Origin: Flavobacterium sp.
Lineage (GTDB): Bacteria; Bacteroidota; Bacteroidia; Flavobacteriales; Flavobacteriaceae
Direction: 5' to 3'
Length of the DNA stretch: 64,000 nucleotides
NCBI RefSeq assembly: GCF_027483985.1
Contig: NZ_JAIXTJ010000042.1
Location: forward strand, 124,001 to 188,000
The first letter of the stretch is position 1. Each line of letters begins with the position of its first letter. Under the pieces are notes generated by a model. It was not told the origin of the DNA, ran no database searches, and was given only the letters and a program-made list of their open reading frames with translations. Position numbers and translations under genes: made by a program. Positions 53,718 through 61,710 of this stretch are shown here, piece after piece.

Positions 53718-53808
53718 CCCTGATTGCAGTGGCACGAAGTAGAACGAAAAGCAGGAAAATGGAAACCAAAAATGCTCGAGCCATTCGCTCCTTAAAACAT
53801 TTAAAACT
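53718..53808 (+). repeat. Dispersed-repeat-like string after the orphan gene
   Basis: Begins AGCCCTGATTGCAGTGGCAC directly at the stop codon and ends with GAGCCATTCGCTCC. It resembles a degenerate copy of a string I know to follow many Flavobacterium genes; this is from memory and not verified. Confidence 0.4.
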
Positions 53809-54159
53809 ATGAGTAAAAACTGTTTAGAATGTAACGAAAAAATTGTTGGTCGTGAGGACAAAAAGTTCTGCAGCGATGGTTGCCGAAATGCATACAACAA
53901 CAAAATTAACAAAGACAGCAACAATTACATGCGCAATGTAAACAACAAATTGCGTAAAAATTACCGCATCTTAAGTGAAGCTAATACCGAAGGAAAATCA
54001 AAAATTACGAAGACCAAATTGTTGAGTAAAGGATTTGACTTTGATTATTTTACGAATATTTTAAATACCAACACCGGAAATACCTATTACTTTGTGTACG
54101 ATCAAGGTTACCGTTTCTTGGAAAATGATTTTTATATGTTGGTGAAGAAGGAATATTAA
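53809..54159 (+). CDS. DUF2116-type zinc-ribbon protein
   Basis: 116 residues. The N-terminus is a treble-clef/zinc ribbon CLECNEKIVGREDKKFCSDGCR (four Cys), followed by a basic helix (NNYMRNVNNKLRKNYRIL) and a C-terminal domain containing KGFDFDYFTNI and YFVYDQGYRF. Similar small proteins are common in Flavobacteriia with no known role; the basic helix suggests nucleic-acid contact. Confidence 0.78.
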   Translation: MSKNCLECNEKIVGREDKKFCSDGCRNAYNNKINKDSNNYMRNVNNKLRKNYRILSEANTEGKSKITKTKLLSKGFDFDYFTNILNTNTGNTYYFVYDQGYRFLENDFYMLVKKEY

Positions 54160-54260
54160 AAAGTTGCGCACTTCACTTCGATAAACTCAGCGCAAGCTAG
54201 CTCAAGTGTGACAGTTGCGAGTTTCGGGTTAAAAAAATATTAAAAATAAGTTCAGTGTAA

Positions 54261-56684
54261 ATGAAAAAAAACTACTCTTCTCTATATATAATGTTAGTGC
54301 TTGTGGCGTTATTGTTTGGCATTTTTTATTTTATGATGCCTCAAAGTTATGACACAACCGAAGCACCACTTTCGGAATTTTCGACCAAACGTGCTTTGGT
54401 AAAAGTGAAAGAAATGACTACTAAACCACATTATGTGGGTTCACAAAATCACGAAGTAGTTGCGCAATACTTGGTCAAAGAATTACAAAATTTAGGATTG
54501 CAAACATCGCTTCAAGAAGGTTTTACAATGACCGAAAAAGGTACTTTGGTAAAATCTAAAAATATATTAGCGCGAATTAAAAGCACTTCGTCCATCGACG
54601 GCGCTCAGGATGACACGCTTAGTGTGACAGAAAAATCGAAGGCATTGTTGTTACTTTCTCATTATGATTCGGCGCCACATTCTTATTCTCACGGCGCAAG
54701 TGATGATGCATCTGGTGTAGCGACTATTCTTGAAAGTGTTCGTGCTTTTTTACACACAAAAACAAAACATAAAAACGACATCATCATTTTATTTTCTGAC
54801 GCTGAGGAATTGGGATTGAATGGCGCAGCACTTTTTGTAACGCAACATCAATGGGCGAAAGAAGTAGGTTTGGTGTTGAATTTTGAAGCTCGTGGCAGTG
54901 GCGGACCAAGTTATATGCTTATGGAAACCAACGAAGGAAATGCCAAAATGGTAGATGGTTTTTCTGATGGAAAATTGCGCTATCCGGTTTCGAATTCGTT
55001 GATGTATAGCATTTATAAAATGTTGCCCAATGATACCGATTTAACGGTTTTTAGAGAAAGTGGTAAAATTCAAGGATTTAATTTTGCCTTTATTGACGAT
55101 CATTTTGATTATCATACTTCGCAAGATAAATACGAACATTTAGATCCAAAAACCTTAGCACATCAAGGAACGTATTTGTTTCCGTTGTTGAAACATTTTT
55201 CTAATACTGATTTGACCAACTTAAATTCTAAAAACGATAAAGTTTATTTTTCTATTCCATTTTCATTTGTGAGTTATCCTTTTGAATGGATTTTGCCGAT
55301 GTTGATTATTGCATTTGGACTGTTTTTAATCTTCATTTTTATAGGTTTAGGAAAACAACTTTTACGATTAGATGAAATTATAAAAGGATTTATTCCGCTA
55401 TTAGGTTCGTTAATTATTAGTGGTGGAATTACTTTTTTGGGATGGCGAATTTTGCTTGCCGTTTATCCACAATACAATGACATTCTTCACGGATTTACTT
55501 ATAATGGTCACGATTACATCTATGGATTTGTATGTTTGACGTTAGCATTTTGCTTTTTATTTTACGGAAAAACCGCAAAAAAATATTTGGAAATGAATCA
55601 GATGATTGCTCCATTATTTATTTGGTTATTATTAAATATTGGAATTTTCTTAAAACTTCAAGGCGCAGGATTTTTAATAATTCCGGTAATTTCTAGCACA
55701 TTTATGTTGGGTTATTATGTGATTACACAGAAAACAAATTCGGTACTAAATCTAATTTTAGCACTCCCAACTTTGATAATCTTGGCGCCATTTATTCAAA
55801 TGTTTCCAATTGGTTTGGGATTGAAAATATTGATAGGAAGTTCGGTTTTAACGGTTTTGAGTTTTGTTTTACTATTACCAATTTTTGGTTCGTTTACACA
55901 AAAGAAACTCTGGGCAACGTTATTCGTTTTACTAGCATTAGGTTTCTTTATAAAGGCACATCAATCGAGCGGTTATGTTTATGGAAAAGCAAAACCTAAT
56001 AGTTTGGTTTATGTTTTAAATGCCGATTCTAATAGAGCGAATTGGGCAACTTATGATACCAATTTAGATGAATGGACAAAAGGTTATTTGGGCGAAAACC
56101 CGAAAGATGCCAAATCATTAAATACAAATAAATTGTATAGCAAATATGGTTCAGAATTTACTTTTATGAGTGATGCACCATTGAAAAATATTGTAACACC
56201 AACTATTGAATTCCTGAAAGATTCTGTAATTGGAACGAAACGTTATTTGAAAATTAAGCTTTCGCCAAATAGAACAGTAAACCGATATGATATTTTCTCC
56301 GATACAAAAATCAACAATCTGAGAGCCAATGGAGTAAAATCGATTGATTTAGAAAGTAAAATTTCGGGTAAAATAAGCAATAAGATTTTGAGTTATTATG
56401 TGGTTGATAATTTACCTTTGGAATTAGAATTTTCGATTTCGAATAGCGATAAATTGGATATGAATTTTGTAGAAAGTTCATTCGATTTGATGACCAATCC
56501 AGCATTCAGTATGGCAAAAAGACGCGATTGGATGATTCCGACGCCATTTGTTTTAACCGATGCAGTTGTGGTAAAAGGAAAAGTAAAAGCGAGTCCGATT
56601 TTAGAAGATAATCCGAAACCTTTGCTTAAACGTGTTTATCGAAATATTGCTGTTGATACTTTAAAAAAAACTGCCACAGATTAA
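54261..56684 (+). CDS. Membrane-bound M28 family metallopeptidase
   Basis: 807 residues. One N-terminal membrane helix, then an M28 aminopeptidase domain (about 40-325) with zinc-site motifs LLLSHYDSAPHS, HGASDDASGVATIL and FSDAEELGLNGA, and a distal DDHFDYHTSQDKYEH. Residues 330-580 contain about eight membrane helices, and a soluble C-terminal domain follows. This matches the Fxna/ERMP1-like group found in Bacteroidota. Residues 108-124 are encoded by a stretch that looks like a captured intergenic repeat (54582-54630). Confidence 0.9.
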   Translation: MKKNYSSLYIMLVLVALLFGIFYFMMPQSYDTTEAPLSEFSTKRALVKVKEMTTKPHYVGSQNHEVVAQYLVKELQNLGLQTSLQEGFTMTEKGTLVKSKNILARIKSTSSIDGAQDDTLSVTEKSKALLLLSHYDSAPHSYSHGASDDASGVATILESVRAFLHTKTKHKNDIIILFSDAEELGLNGAALFVTQHQWAKEVGLVLNFEARGSGGPSYMLMETNEGNAKMVDGFSDGKLRYPVSNSLMYSIYKMLPNDTDLTVFRESGKIQGFNFAFIDDHFDYHTSQDKYEHLDPKTLAHQGTYLFPLLKHFSNTDLTNLNSKNDKVYFSIPFSFVSYPFEWILPMLIIAFGLFLIFIFIGLGKQLLRLDEIIKGFIPLLGSLIISGGITFLGWRILLAVYPQYNDILHGFTYNGHDYIYGFVCLTLAFCFLFYGKTAKKYLEMNQMIAPLFIWLLLNIGIFLKLQGAGFLIIPVISSTFMLGYYVITQKTNSVLNLILALPTLIILAPFIQMFPIGLGLKILIGSSVLTVLSFVLLLPIFGSFTQKKLWATLFVLLALGFFIKAHQSSGYVYGKAKPNSLVYVLNADSNRANWATYDTNLDEWTKGYLGENPKDAKSLNTNKLYSKYGSEFTFMSDAPLKNIVTPTIEFLKDSVIGTKRYLKIKLSPNRTVNRYDIFSDTKINNLRANGVKSIDLESKISGKISNKILSYYVVDNLPLELEFSISNSDKLDMNFVESSFDLMTNPAFSMAKRRDWMIPTPFVLTDAVVVKGKVKASPILEDNPKPLLKRVYRNIAVDTLKKTATD

Positions 56685-56748
56685 ACGGATTAAACAGATT
56701 TTCACTGACAAAAAACTTTGCGCCTTTGCGCCTTTGCGGCAAATAATT
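56685..56748 (+). repeat. Dispersed-repeat-like string upstream of the SDR gene
   Basis: CCACAGATTAAACGGATTAA followed by three GCGCCTTTGCG-like words ending GCGGCAAATAATT just before the next ATG. Similar word strings occur at 33661-33708 and 48200-48260. Confidence 0.45.
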
Positions 56749-57600
56749 ATGAAACAAATTAGTATTTTAGGTTGTGGTTGGTTAGGGTTACCATTAGCAA
56801 AATCGTTGATAGAAAAAGGATTTTCAATTAATGGTTCTACAACTTCTGTGGAAAAAATTGCTGTTTTAGAAAAAGCAGGAATTTCACCTTTTCAGATTAA
56901 TTTATTTGAAGATAGAATTGAAGGAAATCTAGATTTATTTTTATCAAATTCAGAAGTTCTAATTATAGATATTCCTCCAAAATTGAGAGGAAACTTTTCA
57001 GAAAACTTTGTTGCTAAAATTCAAAATATAATTCCGTTTATAGAAAAATCATCGGTTGAAAAAGTATTTTTTGTTAGTTCTACTTCGGTTTATGCAGACG
57101 ACAATTCGATAATTACAGAAGATAAAATTCCAAATCCTGATACTGAAAGCGGAAGACAGTTGCTTGAAGCGGAACAACTTTTGCAAAGCAATAATAATTT
57201 TCAAACAACAATTATTCGTTTTGGAGGATTGATTGGTGAAGACAGACATCCAATAAAGTTCTTAGCAGGAAGAAAAAATATCGAAAATCCGGAAGGTCCG
57301 ATAAATTTAATTCATCAAATAGATTGTATTGGTATTATTGAAGAGATTATTAAAAAAGGACTTCGACAAGCTCAATCTGACAATTGTAATGAAGTATTCA
57401 ATGCAGTCGCGCCATTTCATCCCACAAGAAAAGAGTATTATACTCAAAAAGCAATCGAGCTGAATTTACCTTTACCAGAATTTGATGACCCGAGCAATAG
57501 CGAACAAGCGCAGCAAAGTAAAACTTCTATTGGGAAAACGATTTTGAGTGACAAAATTGAACAGGTTTTAAAATATGATTTTAAAAATAAAACGTTATGA
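56749..57600 (+). CDS. NAD(P)-binding SDR/epimerase-like protein
   Basis: 283 residues, starting MKQISILGCGWLGLPLAKSL at 56749 with the dinucleotide loop GCGWLG. Later SSTSVYADDN and EAEQLLQSNN follow the YeeZ-like atypical SDR pattern; the usual YxxxK is not obvious, so catalysis is uncertain. Its stop overlaps the next gene by 4 nt, forming a three-gene run with the CBU-like protein and the RAYT. Confidence 0.82.
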   Translation: MKQISILGCGWLGLPLAKSLIEKGFSINGSTTSVEKIAVLEKAGISPFQINLFEDRIEGNLDLFLSNSEVLIIDIPPKLRGNFSENFVAKIQNIIPFIEKSSVEKVFFVSSTSVYADDNSIITEDKIPNPDTESGRQLLEAEQLLQSNNNFQTTIIRFGGLIGEDRHPIKFLAGRKNIENPEGPINLIHQIDCIGIIEEIIKKGLRQAQSDNCNEVFNAVAPFHPTRKEYYTQKAIELNLPLPEFDDPSNSEQAQQSKTSIGKTILSDKIEQVLKYDFKNKTL

Positions 57601-57836
57601 ATTTAAATGATTTAATCGGAACCATTGGCGTTGGAATAATCCTTCTAGCCTACTTTCTAAATATGTTTTCGTATATTCAAAATAATGGAAAATTGTTTTA
57701 TTTACTTAACATTATTGGTGCAAGTATTGCTTGTTTTGCTTCTTATCTTATTAACTATATTCCGTTTGTAATTCTTGAAGGAACTTGGGCTTTGGTTAGT
57801 GTAGTTGGATTGGTTAAAAGTTGTAAAAAAATATGA
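57597..57836 (+). CDS. CBU_0592-like small membrane protein
   Basis: 79 residues with three or four membrane helices (TIGVGIILLAYFLNMF, LFYLLNIIGASIACFASYL, FVILEGTWALVSVVGLV). The order and the LNxxGA and EGxWxLVSxxGL words fit the CBU_0592-like domain of unknown function. Overlaps both neighbours by 4 nt. Confidence 0.75.
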   Translation: MNLNDLIGTIGVGIILLAYFLNMFSYIQNNGKLFYLLNIIGASIACFASYLINYIPFVILEGTWALVSVVGLVKSCKKI

Positions 57837-58399
57837 CAAAATACGCAGGTAAATACAGAGTAGAATCAACCCGAAAATCAAATTGGGATTATGGTTCTAA
57901 TGCACCTTATTTTGTAACAATTTGCACAAAAAACAGAGAACATTTTTTTGGAAAAATCGAAAATAATGTAATGAATTTATCTGAAATTGGTAAAGCAGCA
58001 AATAATTGTTGGTTATCAATTCCTGAACATTTTCCGTTTGTAGAATTAGGAGAATTTATTGTAATGCCAAATCATGTTCATGGAATTATCATCATAAATA
58101 AACCGATTATTGATGCAGAGACGCAAAATTTTGCGTCTCCACAGAATAAAAATCAAAATTTTATATCACATAAGAAAGAGACAAAAAATAAATTTGGTCC
58201 ACAATCACAAAATTTAGGTTCAATTGTTAGAGGATTTAAAATTGGTGTGACATTATTTTCAAAAAATAATGAATTACCATTTTGTTGGCAACCGCGCTAT
58301 CATGACATTATAATCAGTAATGAAACGTCATTTAAAACTATTTCAAATTACATTATTAATAATCCGATAAACTGGAAAATTGACAAATTTCATAAATGA
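57833..58399 (+). CDS. REP-associated tyrosine transposase (RAYT)
   Basis: 188-residue Y1/HUH enzyme. The HUH pair is in VMPNHVHGIIII, with an upstream YFVTICTKNREHFF strand and Y/N motifs typical of RAYTs rather than IS200/IS605. The nucleophilic Tyr is expected in the helix after PRYHDIIIS. A perfect palindrome of REP type is embedded in the coding region (58118-58139) and lengthens the protein by about ten residues (AETQNFASPQ). A second REP copy and a long palindrome adjoin its stop. RAYTs mobilise REP elements and are usually single-copy and domesticated. Confidence 0.92.
   Translation: MTKYAGKYRVESTRKSNWDYGSNAPYFVTICTKNREHFFGKIENNVMNLSEIGKAANNCWLSIPEHFPFVELGEFIVMPNHVHGIIIINKPIIDAETQNFASPQNKNQNFISHKKETKNKFGPQSQNLGSIVRGFKIGVTLFSKNNELPFCWQPRYHDIIISNETSFKTISNYIINNPINWKIDKFHK
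58118..58139. repeat. REP-like palindrome inside the RAYT gene
   Basis: 22-bp perfect inverted repeat with arms GAGACGCAAAA / TTTTGCGTCTC. Differs from the copy at 58424 by one compensated base pair. Confidence 0.9.
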
Positions 58400-58423
58400 T
58401 TTTTTAAAAATCATTTATGAAAA
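58388..58423. repeat. 36-bp perfect palindrome across the RAYT stop codon
   Basis: Arms of 18 nt, TTTCATAAATGATTTTT and its complement, meeting without a loop. The RAYT stop TGA (58397-58399) lies in the left arm. It may terminate transcription or be part of the REP unit. Confidence 0.88.
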
Positions 58424-58445
58424 GAGGCGCAAAATTTTGCGCCTC
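58424..58445. repeat. REP-like palindrome downstream of RAYT
   Basis: 22-bp perfect inverted repeat with arms GAGGCGCAAAA / TTTTGCGCCTC, immediately after the 36-bp palindrome. The A-to-G change relative to the inner copy is compensated on the opposite arm. Confidence 0.9.
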
Positions 58446-58472
58446 TACGAATAAACCAAAATATTTTATATT

Positions 58473-60515
58473 TTACCAAATCTTAACTCGATTTTCTGGT
58501 TTAACAAATAATTTATCTGTTTCCTTAATATCAAATGCTTTGTAAAATTCATCAACATTCAACAATGGTACGTAAGCACGATATTGTCCTGGCGAATGCG
58601 GATCTGTTTTTACTTGATTTTTGATTGCTTCATCACGCATTTTACTTCTCCAAATGGTTGCCCATGAAATAAATAAACGTTGTTCTGGCGTATAGCCATC
58701 GATTAAGCCCGGATTTCCATTTTGTTTTAAATGTATTTGTAATCCGTCATAAGCGGCATTAATTCCACCCAAGTCTCCAATATTTTCTCCAAGTGTGAAT
58801 TTACCATCAACAAAAGTTCCTGGCAATGGTTCTAATGCGCTGTACTGAGCAGCCAATGCACCACCAAGTCCAGTAAATTGTTTCAAATCGTCTTCTGTCC
58901 ACCAATTAATAAGATTTCCATCAGCATTATAACGTGAACCTGAATCATCAAAACCATGAGAAATTTCGTGTCCAATAACTGCACCAATTCCACCATAATT
59001 TACAGCTTCATCGGCTTTATAGTCATAAAATGGAGGTTGTAAAATTGCTGCTGGAAACACAATTTCGTTATAAGACGCATTATAATACGCATTTACGGTT
59101 TGTGGAGACATTCCCCAACGTGTTTTATCAACAGGCTTTTGTAAATCATCGATATTGTTTTGAAAACCCCATTTTGAAACACTTTTCATGTTATCATAGT
59201 AGTTTCCGCCTTCTTCAATACTCTTAATTTCTAATTTAGAATAATCTTTCCATTTGTCTGGATATCCAATTTTTACAACTGATTTTCTTAGCTTTTCAAT
59301 AGCGCCTTTTCTTGTTGCTGGAGTCATCCATGGCAAATTATTAATTCTATTTTCAAACGCTAAGAAAACATTTTCTATCATTTTTTTTGCTTTTTCTTTA
59401 GCTTCTGCTGGAAATTTTTGCTCCACATATAGTTTCCCTAATGCTTCACCAACTGTTCCATTTACAACTTGCAAAGCTCTTTCTTCTCTTGGACGTTGTG
59501 CTTTTGCTCCTTGTAATGTTTTGCTGTAAAAATCCCAATTTGCTTTTTCTAAATCAGTAGTTAAAACATCTGATGATTTATTTATTAATGACCAACGTAA
59601 GTAAGCTTTCCATTCGTCAATTTTATTCTCTTTGAAAATAGTTTCAAGAGTTGTCATGTACTTAGGTTGTGAAACGATAACCGAATCCAATTTTGAAATT
59701 CCAACACCTTTAATGTAACTATCCCAATTTACAGATGGCGTTAATTTTTGCAAATCAGCAACCGACATTGGATTATAAGTTTTTCTTCTGTCTCTTCTTT
59801 CAACTCTATCTAAACGTGGTGTTGCCATCGCAATTTCTAAAGCCAATACCTTTTTTGCATTTGCTAAAGCAATTTCTGGTTTTTCGCCAACCATTTGAAA
59901 CATTCTTGCTACGTGAGCAACATATTTTTCTCTTTTTTCTTTAGAGTCAGCATCTTCAGAAACGTAGTAATCTCTATCAGGTAAACCTAAACTTCCCAAT
60001 CCAATATTTACAACATTTCTGTTACTATTTTTAGCATCTGGACCAACGCCAATTCCATAAAATCCTAAACCGCCTTGAGGTTGCATCTCAATAATTAGCT
60101 TATTTAAATCTGCAATAGATTTTACAGCATCAATTTTAGATAGTAATGGTTTTATTGGTTTTATTCCAAGTTTATTTCTTGAAATAGTATCCATATAAGT
60201 TTTGTAAACATTAACAGCTTTAGCTTGATCTGATTTTGGATCTAATTTTTTTGACGCAGCATCTTTAAGAATTGCCAAAGCATCTTTATCGGTATTTTGA
60301 CGTAATTCATCAAAGCTTCCCCAACGCGTTCTATCGGCTGGAATTTCGGTTTTATCAAACCACGAACCATTTACAAATCGAAAGAAGTCGTCGCCTGGTT
60401 TTACTGATTTATCCATTAAATCAAGATTGATTCCTGGATTTTTTTGTTGCGCATTGATTTGGCTTAATGAAAGTAAACTTGCGGCAACAAAACAAAATTT
60501 AATTTTAGTTTTCAT
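58473..60515 (-). CDS. M13 family metallopeptidase (second copy)
   Basis: 680 residues from the ATG at 60515, which begins the signal peptide MKTKIKFCFVAASLLSLSQINAQ; an extension to 60548 has no family support. Zinc site IGHEISHGFDD and third ligand in ENIGDLGG, as in the M13 paralogue at 16270-18288, and the same VKIW C-terminus. It has a type I signal rather than a lipobox, so it should be free in the periplasm or exported. The two paralogues probably differ in location or substrates. Confidence 0.94.
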   Translation of the reverse strand: MKTKIKFCFVAASLLSLSQINAQQKNPGINLDLMDKSVKPGDDFFRFVNGSWFDKTEIPADRTRWGSFDELRQNTDKDALAILKDAASKKLDPKSDQAKAVNVYKTYMDTISRNKLGIKPIKPLLSKIDAVKSIADLNKLIIEMQPQGGLGFYGIGVGPDAKNSNRNVVNIGLGSLGLPDRDYYVSEDADSKEKREKYVAHVARMFQMVGEKPEIALANAKKVLALEIAMATPRLDRVERRDRRKTYNPMSVADLQKLTPSVNWDSYIKGVGISKLDSVIVSQPKYMTTLETIFKENKIDEWKAYLRWSLINKSSDVLTTDLEKANWDFYSKTLQGAKAQRPREERALQVVNGTVGEALGKLYVEQKFPAEAKEKAKKMIENVFLAFENRINNLPWMTPATRKGAIEKLRKSVVKIGYPDKWKDYSKLEIKSIEEGGNYYDNMKSVSKWGFQNNIDDLQKPVDKTRWGMSPQTVNAYYNASYNEIVFPAAILQPPFYDYKADEAVNYGGIGAVIGHEISHGFDDSGSRYNADGNLINWWTEDDLKQFTGLGGALAAQYSALEPLPGTFVDGKFTLGENIGDLGGINAAYDGLQIHLKQNGNPGLIDGYTPEQRLFISWATIWRSKMRDEAIKNQVKTDPHSPGQYRAYVPLLNVDEFYKAFDIKETDKLFVKPENRVKIW

Positions 60516-60630
60516 TATTAATTTGATTGTTTCCACAAATCTATTCAATTTTTAATTAATCAAGTGTTAAAAATGACTTAATCAAACGCACTTTAAAGTT
60601 TCTTAATCGAACTAAGTAAAAGTTGTTTTG

Positions 60631-60638
60631 TAAATTTG
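60631..60638 (+). promoter_or_regulatory. -7 box of the SCO1 gene
   Basis: TAAATTTG fits TAnnTTTG, ending 10 nt before the ATG, so the 5' untranslated region would be only a few bases long. Confidence 0.5.
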
Positions 60639-60648
60639 CAAAAAAAAG

Positions 60649-61344
60649 ATGCTATCAAAGTTAAAGCAATACAAAATCTTCATTGGTTTTTTTATTATTT
60701 TTTCGATTATTACAATCACTGCTTTTTATACTGTTTTAAAACCTAAACCAAAACTTCCCATATTTAATCCGAGTGATGTTAATCCTGAATTAGTTGATTC
60801 TACCATACAATATGTAGCAATAGATCACGAAATTGCTGACTTTGCTTTTACCAATCAGAATGGTAAAGTTGTTACCCAAAAAGATTATGCTGGAAAGATT
60901 TATGTTGCGGATTTTTTCTTTACTACTTGTCCAACAATTTGTCCAAAAATGACCAGTAATATGGTTTGGTTACAAAATAAAATTAAAAATAATCCTAAAG
61001 TGATGCTGCTGTCTCATTCGGTTACACCAGATATAGATAGTGTTCCTGTTTTAAAAAAATATGCTCTAAAAAAAGGTGTTATTGATAGCAAATGGAATTT
61101 GGTAACCGGTGATAAAAAAGACATCTATTACATTGCTAGAAAATCGTATTTGGCAGTAAAAACTGGAAAACCATCAGAAATGTATGATATGGTTCACACT
61201 GAAAATTTTGTCTTAGTAGATTCAAAAAGAAGAGTGCGCGGATTTTATGACGGAACCAATCTTGATGGTCCAACCGAACCCGGAATAAAAAACGTTACAC
61301 AACTTTTAAAAGATATTGAAATTCTTTGCGAAGAAGAGAAATAA
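60649..61344 (+). CDS. SCO1/SenC family protein
   Basis: 231 residues: one N-terminal membrane helix (9-28) and an extracytoplasmic thioredoxin-like domain. The copper site is complete: FTTCPTICPKM (CxxxC) and the distal His in DMVHTENFVLV. Delivers copper to the CuA site of cytochrome oxidase or acts as a thiol reductase. It stands alone upstream of the feo genes; no oxidase genes are within the window. Confidence 0.93.
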   Translation: MLSKLKQYKIFIGFFIIFSIITITAFYTVLKPKPKLPIFNPSDVNPELVDSTIQYVAIDHEIADFAFTNQNGKVVTQKDYAGKIYVADFFFTTCPTICPKMTSNMVWLQNKIKNNPKVMLLSHSVTPDIDSVPVLKKYALKKGVIDSKWNLVTGDKKDIYYIARKSYLAVKTGKPSEMYDMVHTENFVLVDSKRRVRGFYDGTNLDGPTEPGIKNVTQLLKDIEILCEEEK

Positions 61345-61439
61345 AATTTATCCCAAAAATTATCAGTTGCTTGATAGTAAACAACCCAAAATAAAAACTT
61401 AAACTTGTTAAAAATGCTCTTTTTTAAGTTTCAAATTAT

Positions 61440-61467
61440 TACTTTTGTATTTTAATTCAATCTAAAT
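61440..61467 (+). promoter_or_regulatory. feo promoter with an overlapping imperfect palindrome
   Basis: TACTTTTG (61440-61447) fits TAnnTTTG. It is followed at 61449-61467 by ATTTTAATT-C-AATCTAAAT, an imperfect palindrome placed as an iron-repressor (Fur/DtxR-type) operator would be. A similar TAGAATTAATCTAA lies before the gene at 63946. Confidence 0.5.
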
Positions 61468-61473
61468 AAAGCA

Positions 61474-61710
61474 GTGCAAACTACAATTGCCAACTTAAAA
61501 AAAGGTCAAAAAGGAATAATATCCGATTTTAATATCGATGAAATTCCATTGAAACTACTCGAAATGGGCTGTCTTCCTGGCAACGCTGTGGAGTTAATTC
61601 AAATTGCACCTTTTGGTTGTCCGTTGTATTTTATTGTAAATGATTCGCACGTGGCTATCAGATTGGAAACTGCAAAAGAAATTAATGTAGTCATTGAATC
61701 CAAAAATTAA
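61474..61710 (+). CDS. feoA: Ferrous iron transport protein A
   Basis: 78 residues, an SH3-like domain (LKKGQKGIISDF ... LLEMGCLPGNAVELIQIAPFGCPLYFIV split by strands). The start is GTG (61474). FeoA supports FeoB in ferrous iron uptake. Its stop overlaps the feoB start (TAATG). Confidence 0.93.
   Translation: MQTTIANLKKGQKGIISDFNIDEIPLKLLEMGCLPGNAVELIQIAPFGCPLYFIVNDSHVAIRLETAKEINVVIESKN

Noticed and set aside
57833-58399. IS200/IS605 insertion sequence
   Set aside because: Sequence features and single REP-type palindromes fit a RAYT; there is no TnpB partner and no typical left/right end structure.
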